Source: Gloeopeniophorella convolvens
Lineage: Eukaryota > Basidiomycota > Agaricomycetes > Russulales
NCBI GenBank assembly: GCA_022496205.1
Contig: WTXD01000076.1
Coordinates: 43,890-107,889, forward strand
Direction: 5' to 3'
DNA length: 64,000 nucleotides
Position 1 is the first letter of the stretch; the number at the start of each line of letters is the position of its first letter. Of the stretch, positions 1-11,721 are shown piece after piece. The translations under genes were made by a program, and so were the position numbers. Below the pieces are notes generated by a model, which had not been told where the DNA came from, ran no database searches, and was given only the letters and a program-made list of their open reading frames with translations.

Positions 1-534
1 CCCGTCATCGCACCGCTCGGTATCGAACTTTTAGAACACGTTCGCGATGGAACGTCGCCGAGGGCTCCCGGTGTCTTGATTTATCGCGTGTAACTCCATA
101 AGGGACATGATCTGGCCTTGCCTCACTTCTCGTCGTCCCTCCTCTGTAAACCAGCGCAGACACGATGGAAATTTACGGCTCGGTCAGGGCTTGCGCCAGT
201 GTAAGGTTTGGACAGCAATGAGCTTGTTATCGAGGACATGGCAGGCTGACGAACAAAGAGACATACGGCGGAGGGGATTCGGATTGGCTGTTGCGCTGCA
301 TGATGTTCTGTACTCGTACATCATGAGGCGCATAGAAATAGATTCGAAAAAAAAGAAAGGCGGGCTGACGAGGGCTGACGCAAACGGTGGCAGGGCTCAA
401 AAAGGAATCGAAATTTCCTTTTTTGCAAGCTGCGAGAAAAAGGAGACGCCTTGGCCCTTTTCGGAAAGAGTAGGAATTTGACTTCCGACCCGGCACGCAC
501 CGTGGATTACTAGTAACTTACCTCCACGTCTCCT
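1..534. other. Left-edge stretch without a recognisable gene
   Basis: Short overlapping frames exist on both strands, but none resembles a known protein or shows convincing exon-intron structure. The outer end of the palindrome arm begins near 535. Confidence 0.5.
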
Positions 535-2876
535 CTCAGCTCGGAGATTACTACTTGCAAGCTCTGGGTCGAGGCTCAGACTTCCTAATTTCAGCCAGCC
601 AACTGATCCGGCCCCACCCATCGCCTTGCAACTTCCTTGCGTCGTCTCCCTGCCATCTAGATCTGTTCCGCTCGTGCTGATGATGAGATCTGGCCTCGGT
701 GTCAACATTACCCGCTGACTGCAGGGCAGTCGTTCTGCTATGGATAAGATCCCTACCACAGCACACAAGCACTCTCATTCATTTCTACTCTGTCTCCTTG
801 GTGCAGGCTAGCGTTTCATGGCCTTACACATCTCCGGCTTGTGGGCGCGACCTCCACAGACGCGTTGCGATATCAGAGTCATCTCGCTACGTTCCTGCTG
901 GCTCACGAAGAACGATTTCCTTGAATAACGTGGCGATCACTTCCTGGATGCGGTACTGATTTTTCCAAACGTGGCCTAAACGATCTTCCGCTTGCTGGTA
1001 TCGTGATGTTCTACGATAGCATGAACACGATAGGACTGCACATGTGTGCACCACAAGAGCCGCTGTTTCCATCCGTCCACGCACTGATCCTCTTGACCAG
1101 AGCCGTAACGTCATGCCGGGTGGTACGGCTTATAGGTCGCGCAGGCAGGCGGGTAATGTACGCCATCCCGCCTCCGGTGTTCTTGACTGGTCTACCTTGT
1201 CTCCCGGCCGTGGTATCTTCTGTGCTGCTTCCGCGCTCCCCCAACTCTCAGATTAGAGATGGCCGATTGGCGGGACCCTGCCCGCGTCGCGGCGGAATAC
1301 CGTATGTAGATCGTCGGGTCTCCTTCCCTCGGTCACATGCTGATGTCTGCTCACTTCGCGTATTTGCAGTCGCGCTCATCAAGCTGACCCATGTTATGGC
1401 CGGCATCCTCGTGTGGGCAGGTCCCTTTGCAGTAGACATGGCGTAGCTGATATGTGACAGCCGGGATCTCGTGATTAACCTGCCGTTCGACATGTCCATT
1501 TTCGCGGGAAGGCGCAAGTTCCGTTGGACCTTCATGGTACGTCATCGCCTCGCATACCCAGCGTCGAATCGGGGCGATCTAAAGGATCGTGGTGTTGGCA
1601 TTGCAGCTGTACCTGGGCTGTCGGTGGTGGCCTATCCTTTGTATGACCGTCATGCTCGTCGACATCGACATTGGCCACAAGATCAACTGTGTGGTGCGTG
1701 TCCCTCAAAGTTGTCGGGCAGCACAGGTCAACTGAGGTTCGCGGCTTTTCCAGGGCTGGGTCGTGTCGGTCTATGTGAGCGCAGTCACAGCGCCTGGTCG
1801 AGGGGTTCACATCTCAGCGTCCTGCGCAGTCCTTCGCGTATCTCTCATTCATGTTTGCCTCTGCGCTTATCGTGCTCCGCATGTCAGTTTCACTCCCGTA
1901 CCTTCCTATTGTTACTGACGCAGATGGTGCCGCTCCCATTTCAGTGCTGCAATCTGGGGCCACAACAAGTTCGCCGTGGGCTTCGCCTCCGCAACCTGGC
2001 TCGCAAGCACGGGATTTTATATGCAAAGCGCGTGGCCATCTCTCTAATACCCGAGGCTGAGACTAACGCGAGGATACAGGCACGATCATGGCGCGTGCTG
2101 TGTTCAGCCCACAGGATGGCTTCTGCCTTGTGCTCAACACTGACCAGAGCAAGGTGAATGCCCTTGTCACGCTCGCGACAGACATATCCCTATTGGGGCT
2201 CATGCTCGGTGGGCTACTCCGTTGGACCGGCGGGCAACGGGCGGGCGGGGTCTGGCGCCTTCTGTATAATCAGAACCTCGTGTGGCTCGTAGTCGTTACC
2301 TTGTCTGAAGTACCCGCAGCTGTGAGTCGTGCAAGTCTCCCACACTCGGATACTTGCTGACGCATGTTATCCGCGCTCAGGTGCTTATGATACTTGACCT
2401 AAACGGTTCGTGTTGCCTATCAGAATATTGTATCTTTCTTCCGTACCCACGTGGAGGCGACTTCTAGATCCCCTGAATCTGGTACGCACTCTATTCTAAC
2501 AAATCTGCATGCATGCCGACTCCCTTCAGATGCTCCAATTTCCCCAAGGTACGCCTCATTTTCCTCTGGTTTCTCACTCAACCTTAAACACTTGTAGTGG
2601 TCATCACGGCTCTCGGCGCAGCGCACATGAACCGCGCGCTCACGGAGTACTCGTCGCAAGATATCACGTGTACTGCAGGTGCAGACTACGGACGTGCGAG
2701 CGAGCGGCTCGTCTTTGCGCGTGGTGCCGGCGGTGATTCGCGGCTTGTTGTGCCCGCACTCGGCGCCACTAGTAGCGAGGAGGCCCCCTCACGCACGGTA
2801 GACGTTATGAACAGCCTGCGTGCACCGGTTGTACACGATGGAGACAAAATGACGAAGCTCGGCGGGGGTCCTTGAG
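535..2876 (+). repeat. Left arm of a large imperfect inverted repeat
   Basis: This arm is repeated in reverse orientation at about 4225-6555. The match covers a complete membrane-protein gene plus about 720 bases of its upstream flank. For example, the text around 640-700 and 790-890 reappears reverse-complemented at about 6380-6460 and 6205-6290. Similarity stops at the stop codons on the inner side (2875 and 4225) and near 540/6540 on the outer side. The arms differ by scattered substitutions and small indels, so this is an old duplication, not an assembly echo. Confidence 0.85.
1259..2875 (+). CDS. Multi-pass integral membrane protein, copy 1 of the palindrome
   Basis: Many short exons give a hydrophobic protein of a type common in Agaricomycete genomes; no biochemical function is known to me. 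Readable junctions: 1259-1301, 1370-1412, 1461-1536, 1607-1693, 1754-1774, 1830-1882, 1945-about 2034, then an exon through 2331, 2381-2405, 2468-2481, 2530-2548 and 2598-2875. Landmarks are a start MADWRDPARV, FRWTFM, RIAAIWGHNKFAVG, the membrane run LLGLMLGGLLRW, SEVPAA, LDLN joined to DPLNL, and a polar C-terminal tail. All small-exon joins keep frame, so the gene looks intact; only the junction near 2034-2086 stays unresolved. It has a tail-to-tail partner at 4225-5849. The family name is from memory of sequence pattern, not from a domain search. Confidence 0.7.
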
Positions 2877-4224
2877 TTAGGGGACACACCGACGTGGTAT
2901 GCAGTGAAAACCGTTGAAATTGGTTAAGAGTATTTGTCTGTCAATTGTATTGGGCGACTGCGTTGTATGTCGTATCGCTGATTATATTATGCCTGAGGCT
3001 GTACTGAGACCGAAAGTGCGACGCAGCGCGAACTTGACAGGCCAGAGACGTCGGGTGAGACATGCCTATGACTGTCAGTCAGTATCCAGAAGTACCTTTA
3101 ACTGCGATGCACCACTCCAATCCTTAGATGGCCTTGGTGCCGTGACTTGGCTTGCCAACGCAAAAAGACGGGGCTTCACGTTGGTGGAAACTCAGACGCA
3201 GTGTCAGTTGCTAGCAACATTTCAAGTTCAATACTGTACGAGCAGCCGGCGGCATGTGCCTCTGCTTGCCTCGGCGTTGTGAGTTGATAAAAACATACAA
3301 GACAGTATCGAACATTGACTGAGCAACTTCACCTGTCATCCACCCTTCCCGTCGCTTCTGTCACCACCTCAGCGTGCCCATGCACCTCCATTGCATCCCT
3401 TATTGTCGAATACGAGTTCAGCTTTGGCCGCTGAGGAGCGCAACGGTGACTCGAGGTGGCACGCAGCACGCATCATTGCCTTGGGATGTGAGGGACGTGC
3501 TGCGCACAGTAGGGCACGACGGCGGGGGTGGCACGAGGGCAGGGTTGTCATCCTCGTCCATGGGGCCAAAGCCACGCTCGCCAGAGCATAGCTGCCTCGT
3601 GGTGGGGTGGGCGTTGACGCGCCTCGTCATTTCTGCGTTGCTGTGCGAGGTTCGTGGTGGCCAATCCAGATATGACTGAGAAGCAACCGCACAAATATTT
3701 GATAAAGTTGGATAGGGCGTATTGGTCGGGCCATATAATGCACAATGGTACCAGGGACTCACAAGGGAAACTCATCCCCCGGCGAATTCCTCCCCCCACT
3801 CCAGAACTCGAGCTCGTACTAAGCTGCGCTGACCAGCTTGACGACCAATGCATTGATGGAATACGCCATAAGCCCCGTTTGTATTTGAAAGGCGGGTTGC
3901 TGAACTTCTATCGAAGCTGGAGCGGGGTCGTTGAGGTGAGCGCCTGAGGAAAGGTTGACCTCTCCGCTCGGCAATCGGCGCTTTGTTGCGAAAGGTTGTG
4001 GACTGTTGTGGACGGGGCCTTATGTATGCCCGCCTTACGCGCTTACGCGACGGCAGCGCATAGGCACGCGCAGGCACGCGCACGCGCCACGAGTCATGAT
4101 CCGATTAATCACAATCATGCTGGCTCTGCGAGAAACGGAAGCACTGGCCCGGGGTGCCCTGGGCGTAGTTGAATGTGGTAGTGGGTGATGGATACATATG
4201 GTAGAGTACAGAATGCTACCCTAC
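2877..4224. other. Spacer between the palindrome arms
   Basis: About 1.35 kb without a recognisable gene. Frames here (for example 3654-3947 on the plus strand and 3548-3853 on the minus strand) overlap each other and show no known motif. A short GC-rich run of GCACGCGC-like units lies at about 4060-4085. Confidence 0.5.
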
Positions 4225-5849
4225 CTAAAGGAACCCCCCGCCGGGCTTCGTCATCTTGTCTCCACCGTGTGCAACTGGCACAGGTAGGCTGTCCATGACG
4301 TCTACCGTGCATGTGAGGATCTGTCCACTGCTAGCGCCGAGTGCGGGCACAAGCCGCGAATCACCGCCGGCGCCACGCGCAAATACGAGCTGCTCGCTTG
4401 CACGTCCGTAGTCTGCACCTGTCGTACACATAATATCTTGTGACGAGTACTCCGCAAGTGCGCGGTAGATGTGCGCCGCGCCGAGAGCCTTGATGACCAC
4501 TGCGGGCGTTGAGCGCTGAGTAAGAGATTAGAGGAGGAGGCGTACATTCGGGAACTGTAAACATCTGAAGGGAGTCAGTGCGTGTGCAGGTTTGTCGGAA
4601 TAGAGTGCGTACCAGATTCAGGGGATCTGGAAGGCGCCTCTGCATGAGCAAGGAAGAAATATACAATATTCTGATGGGTGACGTGACGAACCGTTTAGGT
4701 CAAGCATAATAAATACCTGAGCGCGGATAGCATGCGTCAGCAAGCATCTGAGCGCGGGAGGCTCGCACGGCTCACAGCTGCGGGTACTTCAGCCAAGGCA
4801 ACAACTACAAGCCACACGAGGCCCTGATTATACAGAAAGCGGGGGGTCCCGCCCGCATGCTGCTCGCTGGTCCAACGGAGTAGCCCACCGAGCATGAGCC
4901 CCAGCAAAATTGTGTCTGTCGCGACCGTGACAAGTACGGTCACCTTGTTCTTGCCAGTGTTAAGCGTAACGCAGGAGCTACCCTGCGGGTTGGACACAGC
5001 GCGCAACATTATCGTGCCTGCATCCTCGCGTTAGTCTCAGCCTCGGGTATTAGAGAGATGGCCACGCGCTTCGCATATAAAGTCCCGTGCTTGTAAGCCA
5101 GGTTGCGGAGGCGAGGCCCACGGCGAACTTGTTGTGGCCCCAGATCGCAGCACTGAAATAGGAGCGGCATCACCTGCGTCAGTGCCGGTAGGAAGCCACG
5201 AGAGTGAAACTGACATGCGGAGCACGATAAGCGCAGAGGCAAACATGAATGAGAGATACGCGAAGGACTGCGCAGGACGCTGAGATGTGAACCCCTCGAC
5301 CGGGCGCTGTAATTGTGCTCACATAGACCGACACGACCCAGGCCTGGAGAGGTTGCAAACATCAGTTGATCTGCGCTGCCCGACAAATTCTAGTGGGAAG
5401 AGGCACGCACCATACAGTTGATTTTGTGGCTGACGTCGAAGCCGACGAGCATGGCTGTCAAGCAAAAGATAGGCGACCACCGACAGCCCAGGTACAGCTG
5501 CAATACCAACATCGTCACGACCCTTTAGATCGTCATGCTTCGTTGCTGGCTGTGCGGGGCGATGACATACCATGAAGGTCCAGCGGAACCTGCGCTTGCC
5601 CGTGAAGATGGACAAGTCAAACGGCAGGTTTATCAATATCTCCCAGCTGCCACATATTAACTGCCGTGTATGGTGCAAAGGGAACCGCCTACATGGAGAT
5701 GCCGGTCATGACATGGACCAGCTTGACGAGCGCGACTGTAAACACGCATTAAAGCAAGCAGACGTCAATTCGTGACTGAGGGAGGGGGACTCGACGATCT
5801 ACGTACGGTAGTCCGCCGCGACGCGGGCGGGGTCCTTCCAACCCACCAT
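4225..5849 (-). CDS. Multi-pass integral membrane protein, copy 2 of the palindrome
   Basis: This is the inverted paralogue of the gene at 1259-2875, with the same exon order. It starts MVGWKDPARVAADY and continues with GISIWEILINLPFD, where an exon-2/3 join restores the WE that copy 1 has changed to RD. FRWTFM, LLGLMLGGLLRWTSEQ, AEVPAA, LDLN-DPLNL and an almost identical C-terminal tail follow. Both copies are convergent and end 1.35 kb apart. The open frame is kept at every splice I checked, so both copies may be expressed. The encoded family probably acts in a cellular membrane; its substrate or partner is unknown. Confidence 0.7.
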
Positions 5850-6555
5850 CTTTAATCTGAGCGTTGGGAAAATGTAGAAGCAGTAGCAACAACACAAAAA
5901 TTCCACGGTCGGGAGACGAAGTGGGTCAGTCAAGGATATCCGAGGGGGAATTGTGTACACCACTCGCCCGCCTGCGCGACTATAAGCCGCACAACCCAGC
6001 CCCGGGGCATTGCGGTCCTGGTCGGGAAGGATCAGTGCGCTCAGATGGCAACAGTGGCTCTTGTGGTGCACACATGGTGCAATCCCATGTTCATATCATA
6101 GAACATCATGATGCCAGCAGCGTTTGACAAAGGTAGTACCACATCCATGAAATGCGTCACCACGTTAGTCAAGGAAATCATTCTTCGTGAGCCAGCAGAA
6201 ACAGCGAGATGACTCTGATATCGCAACACGTTTGTGAGGCCCGCAAGCCGGGGAAGCCTGAGGCCATAAAACGCCAGCTTGCGCCAAGGAAACGGAGTAG
6301 AAGTGAATGGGAGAGCTTATATGCTGTGGTGGAGATTTTATCCATAGCTAATTACTACGTACCCTGCGGTCGGCTGGTAATGTCGACACCGAGGCCAGAT
6401 CTTATCATCACTGGCACGAACGGAACAGATGGCAGGGAGATAATGCAAGGAAGGCGATGTGTAGGGCTGAATCAGTTGGCTTGTTGAAATTAGGAAGTCC
6501 GCGCCTTGTCCCCAGAGCTTGCAAGTAGTTAGTCTCGTTCCCAGACGTTCTAGGA
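4225..6555 (-). repeat. Right arm of the large inverted repeat
   Basis: Reverse-complement partner of 535-2876. Upstream flank shared with the left arm runs from the gene start at 5849 to about 6540, including a block with the text GACACCGAGGCCAGATCT near 6385. The outermost shared word is GCTTGCAAGTAGT near 6520-6535. Confidence 0.85.
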
Positions 6556-7303
6556 GAGGTCGAGTTACGAGAGCGAGAGCAGGGGGAGGGGAAGCCGAGA
6601 CCGCGCGAAGTCGGAGTCAAATTTCCCAAACAGTCAACACGCGGGACCTCTCGTTCTCGGTGAGGGAAACGTGGGAATTATTCAGAAAATGACTCCGATT
6701 TTGTTCCCAATCCGGGGTACCACGGTCTCGGCTCCCCTATCAAGTCCTCCTCCCCCCGACCTTCTCTCCATCACCGAGAACGTCTGGCAACGAGACTAGC
6801 AAGTAGTTTCCGAGCTGAGAGGCTGAGAAGTCGGGGAGACGTGGAGTATCAGGGATCCGACGCGCGCATCCCCCCGGGTTTCGGACGTTGCGCGTGGTTC
6901 CGGCCGATTGCAAACCGCTCCGGTATTCTCCGGGGTTGCGCGGTGTTGTGAAAAGCGGGGATCGTGTCGCAGCGGGAAAATAACAAGAGTTTAATCGCGT
7001 TTGACGGAGCTCGTTATAACAAACGCGCAAACGCGTGGGGAGCGATACAAAATACGATACCAAATTTTAGTGATGTGGGTGATGGATACAAAATGCTACA
7101 TAGACTACTAGTACTTTGCATGTGTGTGTGCTGCACAGTCTGGCTTCTGGCTTCTCGAGCTTCGATTCTCGGTCTAGTTCGCTATGGTACTTACTATGAT
7201 ACGTGGCAGGTCTAATCTGCGCGATGGCGCGGACTCCGACGGAGCAGTCGGGTATGGGTACGATATGTGCTTATGAGTTGAGCGTGAATACAGCAACCAG
7301 CGT
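6556..7303. other. Intergenic stretch, nothing recognised
   Basis: GC-rich to about 6960 and more AT-rich after. The frames present are short and overlapping, without motifs. The segment ends at the 3' end of the aspartic protease gene. Confidence 0.45.
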
Positions 7304-9106
7304 TCAGGCATTGTTCACGTCAGGCCAGAACCCGACCCTCGCCCCACTGCCATAGTCATACGTCGAGTACCCTGCCCACACACCATCAGCTCCACGAACC
7401 AACAGGCCAAAGCAAGAGCCGGGCACTTACACGACTTGAGAAACTCGTCACCGACGATCGCCAGGTCCGGCGGGAGCCCCGCGCCCACGGCCAGCACGCC
7501 CGCGACGCAGTCCTTGGACCCCGCGCCCGCGCGCCCGAGGTAGAAGTCCGCTGGCGCGAGCGCGAAGCGGTGTCCGCCAAAGGAAAGCTCGACGCGCGGG
7601 GCGGGCGCGCACGGCACGGTCCAGAACCCTAAGAGCAGCCCAGCGTCAGCAGAGCGGAGATGGAGAAAGGGAAGGGCGAACCGGAGCCGTACTGCGGCGC
7701 GCGCTCGGAGCCTGGGATGAGCGCGTAGAAGGCCGTGGCGACGGTCTGTGGGACGTAGATGAGGGACGTGCCCGTGTCGATTGCCTGCGCGCGCGGGGTC
7801 GGGATCAGCTTGTTGCGACTGAGACGCGAGGGTGCTTACGGCGGTTATTTGGGTAGGGGCTTTGACGCCGTTCGCGAAGAGGCCGTCCATTCTCACGGTC
7901 CAGTAGGTCTAAGCGCGGAGTGAGTTGGGATTTGAGGGTTGGGTGAGGAGCGCGCACCTTGGACACGACGGGAAGCCACGTCACAGGCCCTGTCGTCTTG
8001 CTATAATCCACGCACCCAATGCACACCTGCACACCTCCCACGCGTCAGCCTCCCACATCACATCCGAGCACTGTGCACTCACCGCCGACCCGGTCTCCTC
8101 ATGCCGCGCCAGATGCACCGAGAATATCGGCGCTGCGAGCGCGCGCGCGCGAATCAGGTTCTCAAAGAACGGCGGGCGGCGCGTCTGCGCGATCGTGCCG
8201 AACGCCATGCCAATCAGCCCGTCGTTCGGCTGGTGCGCAAAGTCGTCCGTCTGCGCGCTGACCGCGCCGAACGCCTGCGCAGGCACGCGCAGCCCCGCGA
8301 GCTCGACCGTGTCCGTCGCCAGGCGGCCCGCGACGCGCCCCGTGCCCTGTCACCCCACCAGATCCGTAAGCCAGAGGAGAAAGAGAAGGAGAGAGGGGCA
8401 CGCACGTAGGTGACGGAAAAGTCCTGTGAGGTGACGTGGTATGTGCTGCTCTGCGCGGGCGTGAACTGTCGCCCGTGGCACGTCCGACAGCCCGTGGGTA
8501 CCCAGAGGTCCGCAGAACCCGTGTCGACGTCGACGGTCAGCGCCTGCGACGGCGTGCCGATGCCGATCGGGCCGTAGAAGAGCACGTCCAGCCCGCCGGA
8601 GACAAAGTCGCGCAGCGGGAGGTGCGGCGCACCCGCTGCGTCGAGCGCACTCGCGTTCGCGTTCGTGTCGGGGTCGGAGGAGTTCGCGAGGAAGGATTCG
8701 GTGCCGGCAGCGAATGCGGGGAGCGCGGGCGCCGACGCGTTCACGGCAGGGGAGTAGCGCGCGGCGAGATCGATAGCGTCATCCGGGGTGAGCCCAATGC
8801 CGGAGAGAAAGCTGTCCGCGTCGGCGTATTTGAGCATGATCGCGCGTGACTCGCGCTCCTGCAACCAACGTTAGCACACCGACAGCGGCTGAGCATTATA
8901 CAGGCACTGACAGCAAAGCTTGGGTCGAACATGCCAACAGAATCAGGTCCGTCGACGGGCGGCTGGGGAAGCAAGGGTCTGCGCCGGTGAATTGGCAATG
9001 AGAATCGGCCATTATGCACAGCGTGCCGCGAGACCGCGTCATCCAAGGGAGTTGCAGATAGAGACTCGACAAGCACGTAAATCAGGAGGGAGCGCCGAGA
9101 GAACAT
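7304..9106 (-). CDS. Secreted pepsin-type aspartic protease (family A1)
   Basis: An extracellular or vacuolar acid endopeptidase by family. The start MFSRRSLLIYVLVESLSA fits a signal peptide and is followed by a propeptide-like stretch. Both catalytic motifs are visible: DTGSADLWVP on the first lobe (near 8500-8530) and AIDTGTSLIYVP on the second (near 7770-7790). Between them lie the GSEL-like region, a NDGLIGMAFG block and a CIGCVDYSKTTG block. The last exon, joined after an intron ending near 7377, gives STYDYGSGARVGFWPDVNNA and a stop at 7304-7306. Several introns interrupt the gene, and total length (about 480 residues) suits A1 proteases. It is transcribed away from the GH16 gene across a shared 640-base upstream region. 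Confidence 0.85.
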
Positions 9107-9746
9107 GATGCCGGATATTTGCGGCGTCCATGGGCCAGAGTGTGATGATTCTAAAACCTGCGTTGCGGTTCTGGCTGAACGACATCATAGTTGTGAACAA
9201 GTTGAGGGGCGGGGAGATAGGCGAGACCGACAGCTGAATCTAATCTGATATCGGCTGGCTAAATGATGTCATCCGCGCGGACTTGGCTGGGCGCCTCTTG
9301 TGATGGGCCGAGGGCCGATGTTTCGTCCGCTCCAACAGCACTCGAGTCTCCGGGTCGATGTCTTCGGTACTCCAGCCGACCAATACCATCGCAAATGCCC
9401 ACGTAGCACTCCTGTAGTGACTCTTAGAACTCTTTCTCCCCTAGACTTTGTCCTTGTCTCTCTTGCTCAGCGGTTTTCGTCCCGTCGGATCGCCAATACG
9501 CCATGGATGCCAAATCTTCCATAATGTCTGTCTGTCAGTCTAGTTTAATTTAATCGCCGTGTTCAACTTTGTGTTTACTTAGTCTGGATTCCAACCGCCC
9601 AGCTAAACCGTCCACGTCGCCGTCTCGGTCAGCGCGGTACACGGCTGGCTCGCTGACCTTTGCCCTCTTTGTCTCTCTCCTCTACATCCTTGCCGCGCTC
9701 AACCACCTCACTCCTTTACGGCCCCTTGGCTCGCCATATTTCAACT
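9107..9746. promoter_or_regulatory. Shared upstream region of two divergent secreted hydrolases
   Basis: The aspartic protease starts at 9106 on the minus strand and the GH16 gene at 9747 on the plus strand, so this 640-base gap must hold both promoters. The half next to GH16 is rich in CT tracts (about 9420-9480 and 9660-9720), as is common upstream of fungal transcription starts. No specific operator was identified. Confidence 0.5.
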
Positions 9747-11011
9747 ATGCGTACTGGCTATGCATCACTCGTCGCTCTTTACCTTTCCCTCATACGCCCT
9801 GCCAGCGGGTCCTTCTTCCTCCAAGACTCGTGGGCTGGCGCGGACTTCTTCCAGGGTTGGACCTGGGAGGACGCGAATGACCCCACGCATGGCCGCGTCA
9901 ACTACGTGAGCCAGGGTGAGGCCACGCAAAAAAATCTATCCTACGGTACGGCGTACTGCGATTCAGAGTGGCCGCGTATGGCGCTGATGCGTTCGCAGCG
10001 GATGGCAACAAATTCATTATGCGCGCGGACGACTGGTCCCACGTCGACCCGTCCGCGCGCGGGCGCGATAGCGTCCGCATCTCGTCGCAAACTGCGTACG
10101 ACGATGCTGTCTTTGTGCTCGACATCGAGCACATGCCGCAGGGCTGCAGCACCTGGCCCGCCTTCTGGACGCTCAGCAAGGCCGGGCCATGGCCGCACGG
10201 CGGCGAAATCGATATTATCGAAGGTGGGTGTTAATCTAATCATATCCTAAAAGGCTGACGCGAAACGACTGCTCTAGGTGTCAACCTAGGCACTACGAAC
10301 CTGGCATCGCTACACACCTTGCCGCAGTGCACCATGCCCGGCGATGGCTGGAGCCGCCCACAGTCTGGGTACGCTCATCCTCCTTCTCGGCGCACGCTCG
10401 ACCATTCCTGACGCGCACCAGCACAACCGTGTCCACAAACTGCGACACCAGCGTCAACTTTAATCAGGGCTGCGGCGTTCACTTCACCGAATCGGACACA
10501 TCTTACGGCGCGCCCTTCAACTACGCGCGCGGTGGCTACTACGCCATGTCCAAGACGCGCTGGAACGGCGTGCAGGTCTGGTTCTGGCCGCGCGGCAGCC
10601 CGGACGTCCCGACGAGATACGGTATGGGACGCGCTCCAATGCCGAGCCGCTGTTCCCGAACCCCATGTGGGGCACCCCGCCGCGACTTTCCCCATGAACC
10701 AGGGAAACTGTGACTACGAGTCGCACTTCGACGCGCACCAGATGGTCTTCGACCTCACGTTTTGCGTAAGATCTGCTGACCTGCTGCGGCGCCGCGCTGA
10801 CTCCTCGCGCAGGGCGACTGGGCTGGGAACGACTGGGCATCTTCTGGCTGTGGCATCACCACCTGCGAAGACTGTGAGCGGCCTTGTGCCTTGACGCAAC
10901 ACCATCTGATCATCTGCCGTTCATACAGTTGTCAATTCCAACCCCAGCGCATTCGCCGAAGCATACTGGGAAATCAACAGCCTGCGCGTATACACGCCAC
11001 GAGAGTGGTGA
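9747..11011 (+). pseudogene. GH16 endo-beta-glucanase-like gene with two apparent frameshifts
   Basis: This family hydrolyses beta-1,3 or mixed-link glucans. The start MRTGYASLVALYLSL is signal-peptide-like. Exons 9747-9945, 9999-10223, 10278-10368 and 10422 onward join cleanly, and two more introns precede the 3' end. The catalytic motif GGEIDIIEGVN (general E-x-D-x-x-E) lies at the second/third exon join; HMPQGCSTWPAFW and FNQGCGVHFTESD also fit GH16. In the long fourth exon the frame must shift by one missing base near 10608 (after PDVP) and again near 10680 (before ATFPMNQGNCDYESHF). The last exon ends EINSLRVYTPREW. Either the copy is decayed or the assembly dropped two bases in GC-rich runs. 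All other conserved residues are intact, which favours the latter. Confidence 0.8.
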
Positions 11012-11721
11012 TCAACCTATCAGACCCTGTCTCTGGCTTCTATCATGTTCCTCCTTCCCTGTCGCATATTTCTTTCCTGTTGGTCATTTTACCTGTGCAT
11101 GTACTCGGACTCCATTTTGTCGCCATCTTTACTTCTAATGATACCCTGTTTTTTCTCGTCTTCCTTCCCTGCGTCGGCGCCGCGTTACTACAGCGTCCGA
11201 CAGCAACCCCCCCGAGACCCCCATCATCTCCACGAACCGCTTTCCTTTCCCGGCCGCGCCCCATTCAAACGCTGCCCCGCGCACTCGCTGGCGCGCACAA
11301 TCGCGCTGCCCTCTCGCAGGCCAAGCCGGAGCTTCTGCACGCATACCCACGTACCCGCGCCCCTCCCAGCGGCTCGCTCCCACGCGCGCGTCGTCGAGCA
11401 CGACCGGGAAGGCTCCAGAGCTAACGCCTGGCGCAGCGACGCGGTCGCGACGCCCGCACCGAGTCCGCGCGTCGGGCCCCGCGCTCCCACGCGCCGCAAC
11501 AATCCCCGCCAAGCCCGTCGCGCACTGCGCCCGCGTCCCACGCGCGTCCGAGAGGTCCCCACGCTGCCTCCAGTGGCAGGCTCGCGCGATGCCTGCCCCC
11601 CCGCATCGCGATCCACCGCGCGTCCCCAGCATAAATACAGCCGTGCACTAGAATGTCAAAGTACCCCCACTATCTCCACCTCCGCGTCTTCTGTCTTCGG
11701 AACTTGCGAGTTTAGACTGCG
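11012..11721. other. Upstream region of the carboxymuconolactone-like gene
   Basis: A 710-base gap. A long plus-strand frame crosses it (11045-12073), but its composition (Arg, Pro, Ser, Ala) is that of GC-rich non-coding DNA and it runs out of frame through the next gene, so it is not called. The first part (11040-11180) is T-rich, the rest strongly C-rich. Confidence 0.5.
11631..11637 (+). promoter_or_regulatory. TATA-like element upstream of 11722
   Basis: The word ATAAATA stands about 85-90 bases before the ATG at 11722, followed by a short leader. Position and sequence fit a TATA box; no transcript evidence is available. Confidence 0.4.
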
